Below are positions 1 to 7,495 of a stretch of 64,000 nucleotides of DNA, piece by piece. Every line of letters starts with the position of its first letter. Position 1 is the stretch's first letter. A program made the position numbers and the translations under genes. The notes beneath the pieces are model-generated. The model was not told where the DNA came from. It searched no databases and saw nothing but the letters and a program-made list of their open reading frames with translations. Source of the stretch: Filimonas lacunae (GTDB lineage Bacteria; Bacteroidota; Bacteroidia; Chitinophagales; Chitinophagaceae); assembly GCF_002355595.1 (NCBI RefSeq), contig NZ_AP017422.1, forward strand, positions 496,001 to 560,000, in the 5' to 3' direction.

Positions 1-966
1 AGAATAACTGAGTATACTATTGGTTTCTTCTCGTTGTAATTTGGCTTTCTCCTGGGCTAATGCTTCCGCTGTTATGGCATTGGCTTTTTTATTTGCATGA
101 TGCAGTACGTCATCTAAATTGTATTTGTTCTGTATTATCTCGGCTCCCTGCAGGTCGGTAAGAATGGCTGCAACATCCTCGTACCTGTCTTTGGCTTTTT
201 TGCTGGTCATTTTCTTTATGATATTCACCAGTGAATAGGGGATGTCGCTGCGATGACTTTTCATGTCTGGCAGGGGAGTGGTTAGGTGTGCAATTTTCCA
301 GTCCTGATCTGTCTGCCCTTTGAATGGTATGGATAAAGTAAGTATTTCAAAAAAGATAATACCTAAAGAGTATATATCCATTCGAACGGTGTTTGTTTCA
401 CTCAGCCAGCATTCTGGTGACATATAGGCCAGGGAGCCATAACCTTTGAAGGTAAGTTGCCGGGTGCTATGGTCTTTGTATTTGGATATACCAAAATCGC
501 ATATCTGTAATTCGCCGTTTTCTCCCACCAGGATATTGCCTGGTTTCAAATCTCTATGAACTATCAGTTTATGTGCTGCTTGTAAGCCTTTCAATAATTG
601 TGTAAAGAGGTTCATGCAGGTATCAATAGGAAGCAGGCTGCTGTTTTGTAGCAGGTCACCTAAATCGCCATTTTGGAAATAATCCATTACACTGTAAATG
701 TAGTTGCCGGTATTGTCTGTGAATTCACCGTAAAAATGAGTTTTGGCAATGTTCGGGTGACGTAAAGACGCTGCCATTTTGAATTCTTCTATTAAAAGGT
801 CTTTGGTGTTGGGGTTGTCTACAGGTGTTATTTTAATAGCCACTTCTGCATCCTGGTTCTGTGTGTCATTGGCCAGGTAAATAAAGCCCATACCGCCGTT
901 TCTCAAATACATTAAATTAATATACTGTTCATCTCCCTGTGGGCCTTTAAGTCTTTTGGTGTTCAT
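1..966 (-). CDS. Serine/threonine protein kinase, C-terminus outside the window
   Basis: The first 322 residues of a eukaryotic-like protein kinase are visible. The glycine-rich loop is LRNGGMGFIYLA (residues 21-32), the ATP-binding lysine is in VAIK (K45), the catalytic loop is HRDLKPGN (137-144), the metal-binding motif is DFG (157-159), and an APE-like SPE sits at 183-185. All catalytic residues are present, so it should be active. After the domain (about residue 275 on) comes a charged, Ala/Glu/Lys-rich stretch that may be a coiled coil. It starts at ATG 966 and runs left off the window, so any C-terminal sensor or membrane part is unseen. It could be ICE cargo or the first host gene. Confidence 0.9.
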   Translation of the reverse strand, partial: MNTKRLKGPQGDEQYINLMYLRNGGMGFIYLANDTQNQDAEVAIKITPVDNPNTKDLLIEEFKMAASLRHPNIAKTHFYGEFTDNTGNYIYSVMDYFQNGDLGDLLQNSSLLPIDTCMNLFTQLLKGLQAAHKLIVHRDLKPGNILVGENGELQICDFGISKYKDHSTRQLTFKGYGSLAYMSPECWLSETNTVRMDIYSLGIIFFEILTLSIPFKGQTDQDWKIAHLTTPLPDMKSHRSDIPYSLVNIIKKMTSKKAKDRYEDVAAILTDLQGAEIIQNKYNLDDVLHHANKKANAITAEALAQEKAKLQREETNSILSYS

Positions 967-1382
967 GTTCTTATGCTTTGTAAATGGTATGCTGGGTAAT
1001 TATAAAAATAAGTAGAATTATTATATTCAGAAATAGCAGGATGGTTTTTCGTGTAAATGGAAATGGTTGGATATAGCGGGACTATGTTTATGACATCAAT
1101 GGCTGGCTAATGGGAAGTATTATGTATTAAAGGGTGACCTTTTTATTCACAGTTGTGGATGCTTTCCTGAGCTTTAAAGTGTTGGTTTTTAATAGGTAAA
1201 GGTCGCTTTTGTCATTTCAGGGTGGGGATATAAATGTGTAGTACCATGTGCCAATAGTAAGCAATCATCACTTTATTGATTTATTTTTACCTGGTAAGTA
1301 TTCAGAAGCAGATTTATAGAATATAAGCGATGTGTAGCTGATGTAACAATTCTAAACCATTACAGGTTAGTGATCGTTACAT
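967..1382. other. Gene-free stretch
   Basis: Between the kinase start and a small rightward gene I see no credible coding region. It must hold the kinase promoter on the minus strand and the small gene's promoter on the plus strand, but no clear TAnnTTTG element stands out. Confidence 0.5.
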
Positions 1383-1508
1383 ATGGTAAACACAAAACGC
1401 AGGGGAGGGAGGAAGGCCCCACAAAAAAATAAGCCCCCATATTGGGCGCTTATCTTGCAGATTCTCGGAATTATAAAGTTGATTATCGAACTGATTCGAC
1501 CCAGGTAA
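1383..1508 (+). CDS. Small basic amphipathic protein, 41 residues
   Basis: ATG 1383 to TAA 1506-1508 encodes 41 residues. The first 17 are strongly basic (KRRGGRK), then PPYWALILQILGIIKLIIEL, a hydrophobic/amphipathic helix, then RPR. A strong intrinsic terminator follows 25 bp after the stop, which supports a real monocistronic transcript. The composition (basic head, membrane-active helix) resembles small membrane proteins and type I toxin-like peptides, but I do not recognise a family. No Shine-Dalgarno sequence is visible, as is usual in this phylum. Confidence 0.55.
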   Translation: MVNTKRRGGRKAPQKNKPPYWALILQILGIIKLIIELIRPR

Positions 1509-1533
1509 CGATAATTCTTTAGAAAATCCGATC

Positions 1534-1562
1534 AAGGCCAGTTTCAAAAACTGGCCTTTTCT
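1534..1562 (+). terminator. Rho-independent terminator after the 41-residue gene
   Basis: A perfect 11-bp stem, AAGGCCAGTTT / AAACTGGCCTT with a CAA loop (1534-1558), runs into a T-rich tail. Confidence 0.85.
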
Positions 1563-1655
1563 CTTTACCAAAGATACATGTATCGTTCAAAAATTGTGGT
1601 GAAAGTTACATAAATAAAGAAGGGCCCGTCTGTATAGTCCAAACCTTGTTATAGA

Positions 1656-1680
1656 ACCCGCCACCGGTGCGGGTGTTTTT
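1656..1680 (+). terminator. Second rightward hairpin with T-run
   Basis: The stem ACCCGC / GCGGGT (1656-1661, 1669-1674) has a 7-base loop and is followed by GTTTTTT. No gene lies between it and the previous terminator, so it may be a back-up terminator or the end of an unseen small RNA. Confidence 0.6.
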
Positions 1681-1832
1681 TACTATTCTTTTCCCCGCCA
1701 ATGCCGCTGATGCGTTTTTTAGGCTCCTTCCTGGGGGTGTTTGTGCTGAATGTGTCGTTGTCGGTATATTGTGTTATTAACGTCCTTTTCGTCTCTAAAG
1801 TACGTATTTGGTGGCAATGCTATATAGTAGGC

Positions 1833-2237
1833 TTAGGCATTAAAGAGGGTGACAGTATCCAGGATAATATCGCGCATGCCTTTTGGGCCACCTGCGCCTA
1901 CCAGGAAACAGGCTACCCGTGTTTGTTCATCAAATACAACATGAAAAGCATACCGGTAGATTTTTTGCTCGAATAGGGAGCGCTGCCCCTGGTTATGCTG
2001 TGGGCAGTTAAAGATGGCGTAACACAGTGTGTCTAAGTAAAACAATCCTTCGTATGCCATGTAAAGGCCGGGGCATAGGGAAAAGCTGGTACGTTTGCGG
2101 CTGCCTATGTTTGTCACTTTTTCACCCGGTAGGATGGTGATGCCCTGGGTGCTGGTAATCGGCTGGGGGATAAAAACCGGCAGTTCTGTACATACCAGGT
2201 AACAGGCCCCTAAATGTGTAATAATAGCAGGTTGCAT
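1833..2237 (-). CDS. Hypothetical ICE protein, 134 residues
   Basis: Unrecognised. The frame is open upstream to 2447, but that would overlap the preceding gene by 158 bp with a very odd composition, so I place the start at ATG 2237 (MQPAIITHLG), 52 bp after the preceding stop. The protein has a GARG-like loop (VGAGGPKGMRD) near its end and no membrane segment. It is the last gene of a nine-gene leftward cluster. Its function is unknown, probably ICE maintenance or accessory. Confidence 0.65.
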   Translation of the reverse strand: MQPAIITHLGACYLVCTELPVFIPQPITSTQGITILPGEKVTNIGSRKRTSFSLCPGLYMAYEGLFYLDTLCYAIFNCPQHNQGQRSLFEQKIYRYAFHVVFDEQTRVACFLVGAGGPKGMRDIILDTVTLFNA

Positions 2238-2289
2238 AAATATGGGATGTGGTGATGAATAAAGGGGGGAGTAGTAAGTATATAAACTG

Positions 2290-3036
2290 TTAGTCTGCGG
2301 CGTATTTTTCCATGAGGGAGGTGGCAAATGTCTGTGCCTGGCGTAGCTCCCTGGACAGGTGAGCTGTATGCAGCTGTTCCGGAGTGGGCTCTTCATACTT
2401 TGGGAAAAGATATTCCAGGTGCTTAGTAAACAGCTCTTCTTCTGCATCTATCAGGCTGCTGCATTGTGGGCTCATAAGGTCAGACATTGCGGTAAAGGTG
2501 TGGGCACCTTGCGGGTTGTCCTCCGGTACTTCTTCAATTATGAGAAAACCGCCATTGTATACATGCAGTTTCGTATTGTCGGGGTAGTCTTCCATCCCGG
2601 TCAGTGCGGGGAATTCCTCTTGATTATCCGCTACATCAGCCGGTGTAAATGTTCTGCGGGAGTGCTGCATGTGCTGGAATGCAAATTGAGTACGCAGGAA
2701 TTCAGCCAGTAAAGCCAAATATGGAACAGGAATATCTTTCAGTAAACAGGTAACTACCTGTGTGGATAGACCTAACACGTTGCCCGTAGCTACTGGTTCT
2801 TTACCGTCCAGGTGCCAGTCTATACCTGTTACCAGGGCATTCACATAATAGTTATCAGCCATTTCATGCGGGAAGTGTGGTATTTGTTGCAGTTGGCCCC
2901 GCGAAGGAATGAAGCCATCAGTAATAAGTAGTTCAACATGTTGGCGTGTCCCTAATTGTTCTTTAATAAAGTCGATAATCTGGTTTTTGAGTAAACCGGT
3001 TTCCTGGATATAGATTTTTGTGATACACTGAAACAT
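2290..3036 (-). CDS. Hypothetical ICE protein, 248 residues
   Basis: Unrecognised soluble protein, acidic towards the C-terminus. No signal peptide or membrane segment and no catalytic motif that I can name. It lies 28 bp downstream of the 81-residue gene and 52 bp upstream of the next in the same direction, so it is almost certainly co-transcribed with them. Confidence 0.75.
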   Translation of the reverse strand: MFQCITKIYIQETGLLKNQIIDFIKEQLGTRQHVELLITDGFIPSRGQLQQIPHFPHEMADNYYVNALVTGIDWHLDGKEPVATGNVLGLSTQVVTCLLKDIPVPYLALLAEFLRTQFAFQHMQHSRRTFTPADVADNQEEFPALTGMEDYPDNTKLHVYNGGFLIIEEVPEDNPQGAHTFTAMSDLMSPQCSSLIDAEEELFTKHLEYLFPKYEEPTPEQLHTAHLSRELRQAQTFATSLMEKYAAD

Positions 3037-3064
3037 GGGATAATGGTTTTATGTGAATGGATGG

Positions 3065-3310
3065 CTACAGTAATGCCTGTAGCTGGTAGTAGGACATTTC
3101 AATGAAAATGCTTTCGGCGCTTATATGGCTGTGTGCTTCCAGTGACTGCGGCAGTGCATTGTTATACAGGTATGATAACTGCCGTGCGCATCTTTTCAGG
3201 CGTTGGTGTGCCCGCTCCTGGCCGATGCTTTTGGTAAGCCGGTGAACGAGCGGCGGTGCGATGACGGAATAGATATACCTAGCGAAGTATTTCTTTTGAT
3301 GGTGTAACAT
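3065..3310 (-). CDS. Hypothetical small basic protein, 81 residues
   Basis: ATG 3310. The middle is rich in Arg and Lys (for example QERAHQRLKRCARQL), predicted mostly helical, with no membrane segment. It sits between two ORFs of the same leftward cluster. The basic helical nature would suit nucleic-acid binding, but this is only an inference. Confidence 0.6.
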   Translation of the reverse strand: MLHHQKKYFARYIYSVIAPPLVHRLTKSIGQERAHQRLKRCARQLSYLYNNALPQSLEAHSHISAESIFIEMSYYQLQALL

Positions 3311-3351
3311 AATAAAATGAGCTACTAAGGGGTAGCCCTCCCTTTGGTGTT

Positions 3352-3819
3352 TTACTGGGGTATTTTACTTCTCACTTCCTTGATAAAATCATCCGTGTAA
3401 CCGTCAATAATTGTTACCAGCAAATGATTGTCTGCGGGGTGCCATAAGGGGATAGCTCCTTTATAGCCATACAGAAATATCTCCTGCGCTTTTTCAGCGA
3501 TCAGGGTGTAAGCCGTATGCGGATCACCGGTAATATTCTTAACCGTGTAGGCTGTTTTGTCTGCCAGTGCTGCGGTGATTACTGCAACCGGGTTGAGTGG
3601 TGAAATAGCGGGGCCTATAATGGTTTCAATTTCATCGGGCGTAAAGAATTCTTTTGTTGTCTCATTGTAAACCGTCCAATGGGAATCATTTGGTACAACA
3701 CGTAACAGCACGGGCAGTGCTTCCCACAATGTGAGATTGTAAAATTTGGTAGCGGCCTTTTTATCCTTGTTGATGAATAAAGCCCCGGTGAGCAGGTCTG
3801 TATAAAGTAATCTTGACAT
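3352..3819 (-). CDS. Hypothetical ICE protein, 155 residues
   Basis: Unrecognised, soluble, no signal peptide. It sits 20 bp after the stop of the 181-residue gene and 41 bp before the 81-residue gene, in one leftward transcription unit. No motif known to me. Confidence 0.7.
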   Translation of the reverse strand: MSRLLYTDLLTGALFINKDKKAATKFYNLTLWEALPVLLRVVPNDSHWTVYNETTKEFFTPDEIETIIGPAISPLNPVAVITAALADKTAYTVKNITGDPHTAYTLIAEKAQEIFLYGYKGAIPLWHPADNHLLVTIIDGYTDDFIKEVRSKIPQ

Positions 3820-3839
3820 TTGCGTAATTTTTAAAGTGC

Positions 3840-4385
3840 TTAGAAAAAGGGTACGTATTCAACGGTATAGTTGATTTTGGCTATGTTGCCTGCCGGGTAT
3901 TGTGTATGTGCCACAAATCGGGTATTACCTGCTGTGTCATGCTTCCACTGTTTAACCTGGATGTGATTGGCTTTAGTGGCTTTTGCCAGGCATTTCACCA
4001 GCTGCTTCGGGTACATGCTCTGAAACGGCCTGAATGCAATGGAGCCTACAACATCTCCGGTATCATCTTTAATGAGCGCAATATGTCTATTGCTTTTTAT
4101 GTGCAGGTAGGTAGTGCGGCCCTTTGTGATGGGGTCTTTAAAAGTGTTGATAGGTAGGATGTGATTACAATAATGCCACAGGTAAAAGTTGTTGGCTTTG
4201 TCGGGGTTGTTGGCATCAATGCCGCCATTAATGGCATAATCAATAAACATGCTTATTTGTCCGGGCTCTTTGAGAAGTAGCTGTGTGGTGGCATACTCTT
4301 TATACAGAAGCCTGAGTGTGGCATGGTCATACTTTTGCGCCTGGAATGATTCGCGGGCAACCGTGAAAAATGTTTCTGTTGTCAT
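3840..4385 (-). CDS. Hypothetical ICE protein, 181 residues
   Basis: Unrecognised. The N-terminal half looks helical; the C-terminal half has alternating hydrophobic stretches (HIALIKDDTGDVVGSIAF) that suggest beta-sheet. No membrane segment. It follows the DUF3560 gene by 64 bp in the same cluster. Confidence 0.7.
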   Translation of the reverse strand: MTTETFFTVARESFQAQKYDHATLRLLYKEYATTQLLLKEPGQISMFIDYAINGGIDANNPDKANNFYLWHYCNHILPINTFKDPITKGRTTYLHIKSNRHIALIKDDTGDVVGSIAFRPFQSMYPKQLVKCLAKATKANHIQVKQWKHDTAGNTRFVAHTQYPAGNIAKINYTVEYVPFF

Positions 4386-4449
4386 AAGTTGAAAAGTTGA
4401 GATTGTTTAAAAGTGCCCGCCTGCTTGGCTGGCCTGCGGGCATGGTCTG

Positions 4450-5220
4450 TTAGGGGTTAAATTGTTTTAAAAACATTTTAGCGGCGAAAACCCCGTTACC
4501 GGTTATTTTACGCTGGAAGGCCCCCTCTGATTTGCAATACACAAAACCATGTTTGCGCAAAGTGCGGTAAACTTCCTCCGGCACCCTGCTGCCAAATTTT
4601 AGCTGTACCCTTCCCACTTCAGGGTTAATAATGTATTTCACGCCGTTTTTCTCTTCTTCTTTGTATGTCAGGCTTTCAATAGCTTCTTGTTCTTCTAAAC
4701 GTTTTTTTACACTGTTGATATTCTGGTTACTATTGGCAATTTCAAAGCGTTTGATACCGCCATATTTTACCATGTCGTTCCATTGTCCAATTGTTGCACC
4801 TGGTAGCTTCATGTAGCCATCTTTATCATTAGGATTTTTACGGTATAGCTTACCTGCTTGTTTTAAAAGTTCATGTGCTGCTTGTAGCCTGGCCAGTTTA
4901 TCGCGTAGCAGTTGCAGTGCGTCCGGGTTATCGGTAGCAATAGTTTTATTATTACGTATAGAGCTTGCACGGTCTTCGTAGTGGTCTGCGGCTTTGTCTG
5001 CTTCTACACTGCCGCGCATGGCGTTGTTTGATCTTTCCAGTAACCGGCGGTGTCCTTTCTCGGAATGGTGCCCTATGAGTATAGGCTGGCCCATAGGTAT
5101 ACCGCTTACCATGTTGTGTGAGCTCTCGTAAAGTTGTTGTGATTTCTGCCTGCTTTTGGCTGCTTGCATTTCTGCATTGTCTGCGCGGTTCACTTTCCGC
5201 TCATGATAATCGTGTCGCAT
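4450..5220 (-). CDS. DUF3560 domain-containing protein
   Basis: The N-terminal 90 residues match what I know of DUF3560: a basic helical start with many Lys/Arg, then GIPMGQPILIGHHSEKGHRR (about residues 40-59) and a second basic helix. This family is common on plasmids, ICEs and phages and its biochemical role is unknown. The rest (to residue 256) is a coiled-coil-like region followed by a C-terminal domain containing GFVYCKSEGAFQRKITGNG. It is the only family-level match in the leftward cluster and supports the mobile origin of all nine genes. Confidence 0.8.
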   Translation of the reverse strand: MRHDYHERKVNRADNAEMQAAKSRQKSQQLYESSHNMVSGIPMGQPILIGHHSEKGHRRLLERSNNAMRGSVEADKAADHYEDRASSIRNNKTIATDNPDALQLLRDKLARLQAAHELLKQAGKLYRKNPNDKDGYMKLPGATIGQWNDMVKYGGIKRFEIANSNQNINSVKKRLEEQEAIESLTYKEEEKNGVKYIINPEVGRVQLKFGSRVPEEVYRTLRKHGFVYCKSEGAFQRKITGNGVFAAKMFLKQFNP

Positions 5221-5251
5221 AATTGTATAGTTTTTAATGAAAGAAAAAATG

Positions 5252-5527
5252 TTACTCTGCGAGGTGCATTTTGTAGTAACCCTTTAAGTCGATCCAATAG
5301 TAAAAGCCGCCATTGTCGCAGGTATTGGTCTGCTCTATCAGGCTAAATGCTTTATCTGCCAGTGTTTCGGTGCTGGCTAAATGCCAGTTGATTTTACTGC
5401 GGCCCTTTATACGCAGTTGGCTGCTGGCTTCCTGGATGGCTTGTATAAGGAAAGTTCTTGTTTGCTGGTGGCAGGCTTCGCGTATCATGCTCCAGCCTTC
5501 GGGTGTAATTGATATACTCCATGCCAT
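5252..5527 (-). CDS. Hypothetical small protein, 91 residues
   Basis: Unrecognised; MAWSISITPEGW start. The start codon is preceded by CACCT (CACCTATG), the same leader seen before several tra genes of this element. Probably cytoplasmic. It lies 31 bp upstream of the DUF3560 gene. Confidence 0.65.
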   Translation of the reverse strand: MAWSISITPEGWSMIREACHQQTRTFLIQAIQEASSQLRIKGRSKINWHLASTETLADKAFSLIEQTNTCDNGGFYYWIDLKGYYKMHLAE

Positions 5528-5568
5528 AGGTGATAAATTTTACAGGTGATAAAATGAATGGTGTGTGT

Positions 5569-6042
5569 TTAGCTGATGTGTGTGTATTGGTTAAAGGCGC
5601 TGATAGCTGCTTCTACCTCCGGCCATGATTGCAGCACGGCTATTTTTGTTACCAATTTTTCCACCAGTGCAATAGGTGTTTGCGCAGGTAGGGGGTATTC
5701 TCTCTGAGCCCCTGCCAATGTCATTTGCACCCGGTAGGGCTGTGTCATGCGTTCTTTTAGCCTGGAAGCCTGGTATACATACCACCATTCACCCGTCAGC
5801 CGGAACTCAATAAGCAGGCTTTGCATTCTGCTATATCTGCCATAGCGTGCCATTAATGTTTTGCCTTTTTTCTTTTTGGGTGCTGTCCTGGGGCGCAGGT
5901 CATCGGTAAAATCTTCCTGAGTATAACCGGGGTAGATTTCCTGCATGAGTTGTAAAGCAAAAAGCGGCTCCTTTTTGTGCAGTCTGCGGGCTTTTCTTAA
6001 ACGCCTTATTTTAAAAAGCCTTTCTTCTGAGAATTGCGCCAT
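5569..6042 (-). CDS. Hypothetical basic protein, 157 residues
   Basis: The first 65 residues are very rich in Arg and Lys (for example KIRRLRKARRLHKKEP and APKKKKGK) and could bind nucleic acid. The second half is more neutral. No family recognised. Second gene of the leftward cluster. Confidence 0.65.
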   Translation of the reverse strand: MAQFSEERLFKIRRLRKARRLHKKEPLFALQLMQEIYPGYTQEDFTDDLRPRTAPKKKKGKTLMARYGRYSRMQSLLIEFRLTGEWWYVYQASRLKERMTQPYRVQMTLAGAQREYPLPAQTPIALVEKLVTKIAVLQSWPEVEAAISAFNQYTHIS

Positions 6043-6120
6043 AGTGCAGATTTTAAAGTGCGGGAATGTGTTGGTGAACGGTGTTGTGATTACTGAGTAC
6101 TGGTAAATAGTGAACAGGCT

Positions 6121-6537
6121 TTATGCTGATTCTTTCATGTACTGGTAGAATAGCGCGATTTGTAAGTCTTTTAGTTTTGCTATTTGCTGGACGTAGTTTT
6201 GCTCTAGCTGTATGGCAGCTTGTAGGGTGGGTATTTTGTCGGTGAGTAATTCGCTGTTATGGTTAACCTTATCTATTACTTTGCGCAGTGTACCTAAACG
6301 GATTAATTCAATTACGGAGCCGGTAAGTATCTGCCGGAAGATGCCCGCTTTCCACAGGCCAAAGCAAAGCCAATAAAAGTACTCTACGTCCTGGGGGGCG
6401 CACTTTAGTACTATGCTGTTACGGTTCGGGGAAAAGGCAGGCCGTCCGGTGTTCCTGCCCCGTGACAGCAAATAAATACCGGAAGCAACTGTGTTTCCTT
6501 TAGCCTGATTGTAGCAGTAAACAGAATAAGAACGCAT
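6121..6537 (-). CDS. DUF6943-like protein, 138 residues
   Basis: Contains GRPAFSPNRNSIVLKC, then YFYWLCFGLWKAGIFR and GSVIELIRLGTLRKVI, then a helical coiled tail with QIAKLKDLQIALFYQ. This order resembles the target-recognition half-domain plus conserved helix of type I restriction specificity subunits (HsdS), and I recall a Bacteroidota family of this shape, DUF6943. No HsdR or HsdM lies nearby, so it may be a repurposed DNA-binding protein. It is the first gene of the leftward cluster, so it could also be its regulator. Confidence 0.65.
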   Translation of the reverse strand: MRSYSVYCYNQAKGNTVASGIYLLSRGRNTGRPAFSPNRNSIVLKCAPQDVEYFYWLCFGLWKAGIFRQILTGSVIELIRLGTLRKVIDKVNHNSELLTDKIPTLQAAIQLEQNYVQQIAKLKDLQIALFYQYMKESA

Positions 6538-6663
6538 ATAAAGCCTTTTTTTAGTGAGCCTTTTTTTTCCTCAACCGCCCCCCTGGAAATGTTCCCAAAA
6601 GAAAAAAACGGGAAAAAAAGAAAGGCCCCCAGTTGCGCCGTTGGGCCCACAACGAATGCAGGC

Positions 6664-6711
6664 TTGGTGAAAATTTTTTGCGATCGTTTTTTCGCAAAAA
6701 AATTTCACCAA
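6664..6711. repeat. 20-bp inverted repeat between divergent operons
   Basis: Arms at 6664-6683 and 6692-6711 pair at 19 of 20 positions across an 8-base spacer. The outer end is TTGGTGAAA and the inner end is TTTTTTGCGA. It lies between the leftward cluster (starts 6537) and the rightward cassette (promoter about 6743). It could be an operator for both, a replication or transfer signal, or a bidirectional terminator. Confidence 0.8.
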
Positions 6712-6742
6712 CACTTGCCTGAGCAGTAGTTGGGGGACGCGC

Positions 6743-6750
6743 TACTTTTG
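6743..6750 (+). promoter_or_regulatory. Candidate -7 element of the rightward nuclease cassette
   Basis: TACTTTTG fits the Bacteroidota -7 consensus TAnnTTTG. No well-spaced -33 TTTG is present, so this is a weak or regulated promoter at best. The inverted repeat ends 31 bp upstream. Confidence 0.45.
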
Positions 6751-6831
6751 CCTATTCTCTTTTTCCCGCTTTTTTCATTTTGGGGACATTTCATCAAAGA
6801 CTGGAAACCAGGATTTGTGAAGTGGGTTATA

Positions 6832-6975
6832 ATGAAAAATGTAGCAGTAATTGTTATGTATTTGATAGTGGGTTCTTCGGACGGGAGTGTTTTTAGCACC
6901 TGTTTGCTTTTGTTTAAAGCGGGCGGGTTAGCGCTGTTTGTCTATTTTCAAAAAGCTATTTATGGAGATTTTTAA
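6832..6975 (+). CDS. Possible small hydrophobic protein, 47 residues
   Basis: ATG 6832 opens a 47-residue frame with two hydrophobic segments (residues 3-13 and about 21-40), ending KAIYGDF. It overlaps the ATG of the next gene by 14 bp, which would allow translational coupling. It may be a real small membrane component of the cassette or just leader RNA of the next gene. The only support is position and hydrophobicity. Confidence 0.3.
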   Translation: MKNVAVIVMYLIVGSSDGSVFSTCLLLFKAGGLALFVYFQKAIYGDF

Positions 6976-7426
6976 AAGCGATACGTTACCAAATGAATTG
7001 CTGGCGTTAGGGGTGGAAAGGATACATGCTGCTGATGATGAAAAGGGGGAGGTGCTATCCCTGTATACGGAAACTATGAAGAAGAAGGGCGTCTGTATGG
7101 AGGTAGAGCAAAGGATTGTTGAAAATGAAGACGGTGATTTTGAGGAAGAGCGAACAATGGTGTCCTTGTTATGGTATGATGATGTTTCGGGGTATGATTT
7201 CACCATGTTTGTGAAGGATAGTTGTGATATTCCTTTGGATAAGCTAGTGGACTATATTATACCGGGAATGAAGGTAATAGAAAAGGATAAGGAGACATTG
7301 GTAAGTTACCTGGCAGATATTGCAGAACATTACGAGATTACAAAAGATATAGATAATAAGTCGTTGGGTGATAAAGCCTATAAGGTAATGGTGCAGCGGG
7401 TAAAGAATGTCAGGGAGTTAATGTGA
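6962..7426 (+). CDS. Hypothetical acidic protein, first gene of the nuclease cassette
   Basis: 154 residues from ATG 6962 (the frame is open to a TTG at 6938, which would add eight). The protein is acidic, with DDEKGE and ENEDGDFEEE runs, no membrane segment and no motif I recognise. It ends 18-69 bp before the large nuclease-like gene, so the two are very probably one transcript. It could be a partner, regulator or inhibitor of the large protein. Confidence 0.65.
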   Translation: MEIFKSDTLPNELLALGVERIHAADDEKGEVLSLYTETMKKKGVCMEVEQRIVENEDGDFEEERTMVSLLWYDDVSGYDFTMFVKDSCDIPLDKLVDYIIPGMKVIEKDKETLVSYLADIAEHYEITKDIDNKSLGDKAYKVMVQRVKNVRELM

Positions 7427-7495
7427 AGCAATGTTTATGCGTTTATGGAGGTTTATTTATGTAACTTTCATGTCAATATTTATTCGGACGTAATC

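Noticed and set aside
1377-1571. 64-residue minus-strand frame
   Set aside because: It is antisense to the 41-residue gene and its terminator, and its composition is not protein-like.
1701-1976. 91-residue plus-strand frame
   Set aside because: It is antisense to the end of the leftward cluster and has no promoter or family.
1833-6537. PRTRC-type plasmid/ICE cluster
   Set aside because: I looked for PRTRC B, C, E and ThiF-like features and saw none, so I did not use that name.
6730-6975. 81-residue hydrophobic frame from TTG 6730
   Set aside because: The start lies upstream of the predicted -7 element; only the shorter ATG 6832 form is kept, with low confidence.
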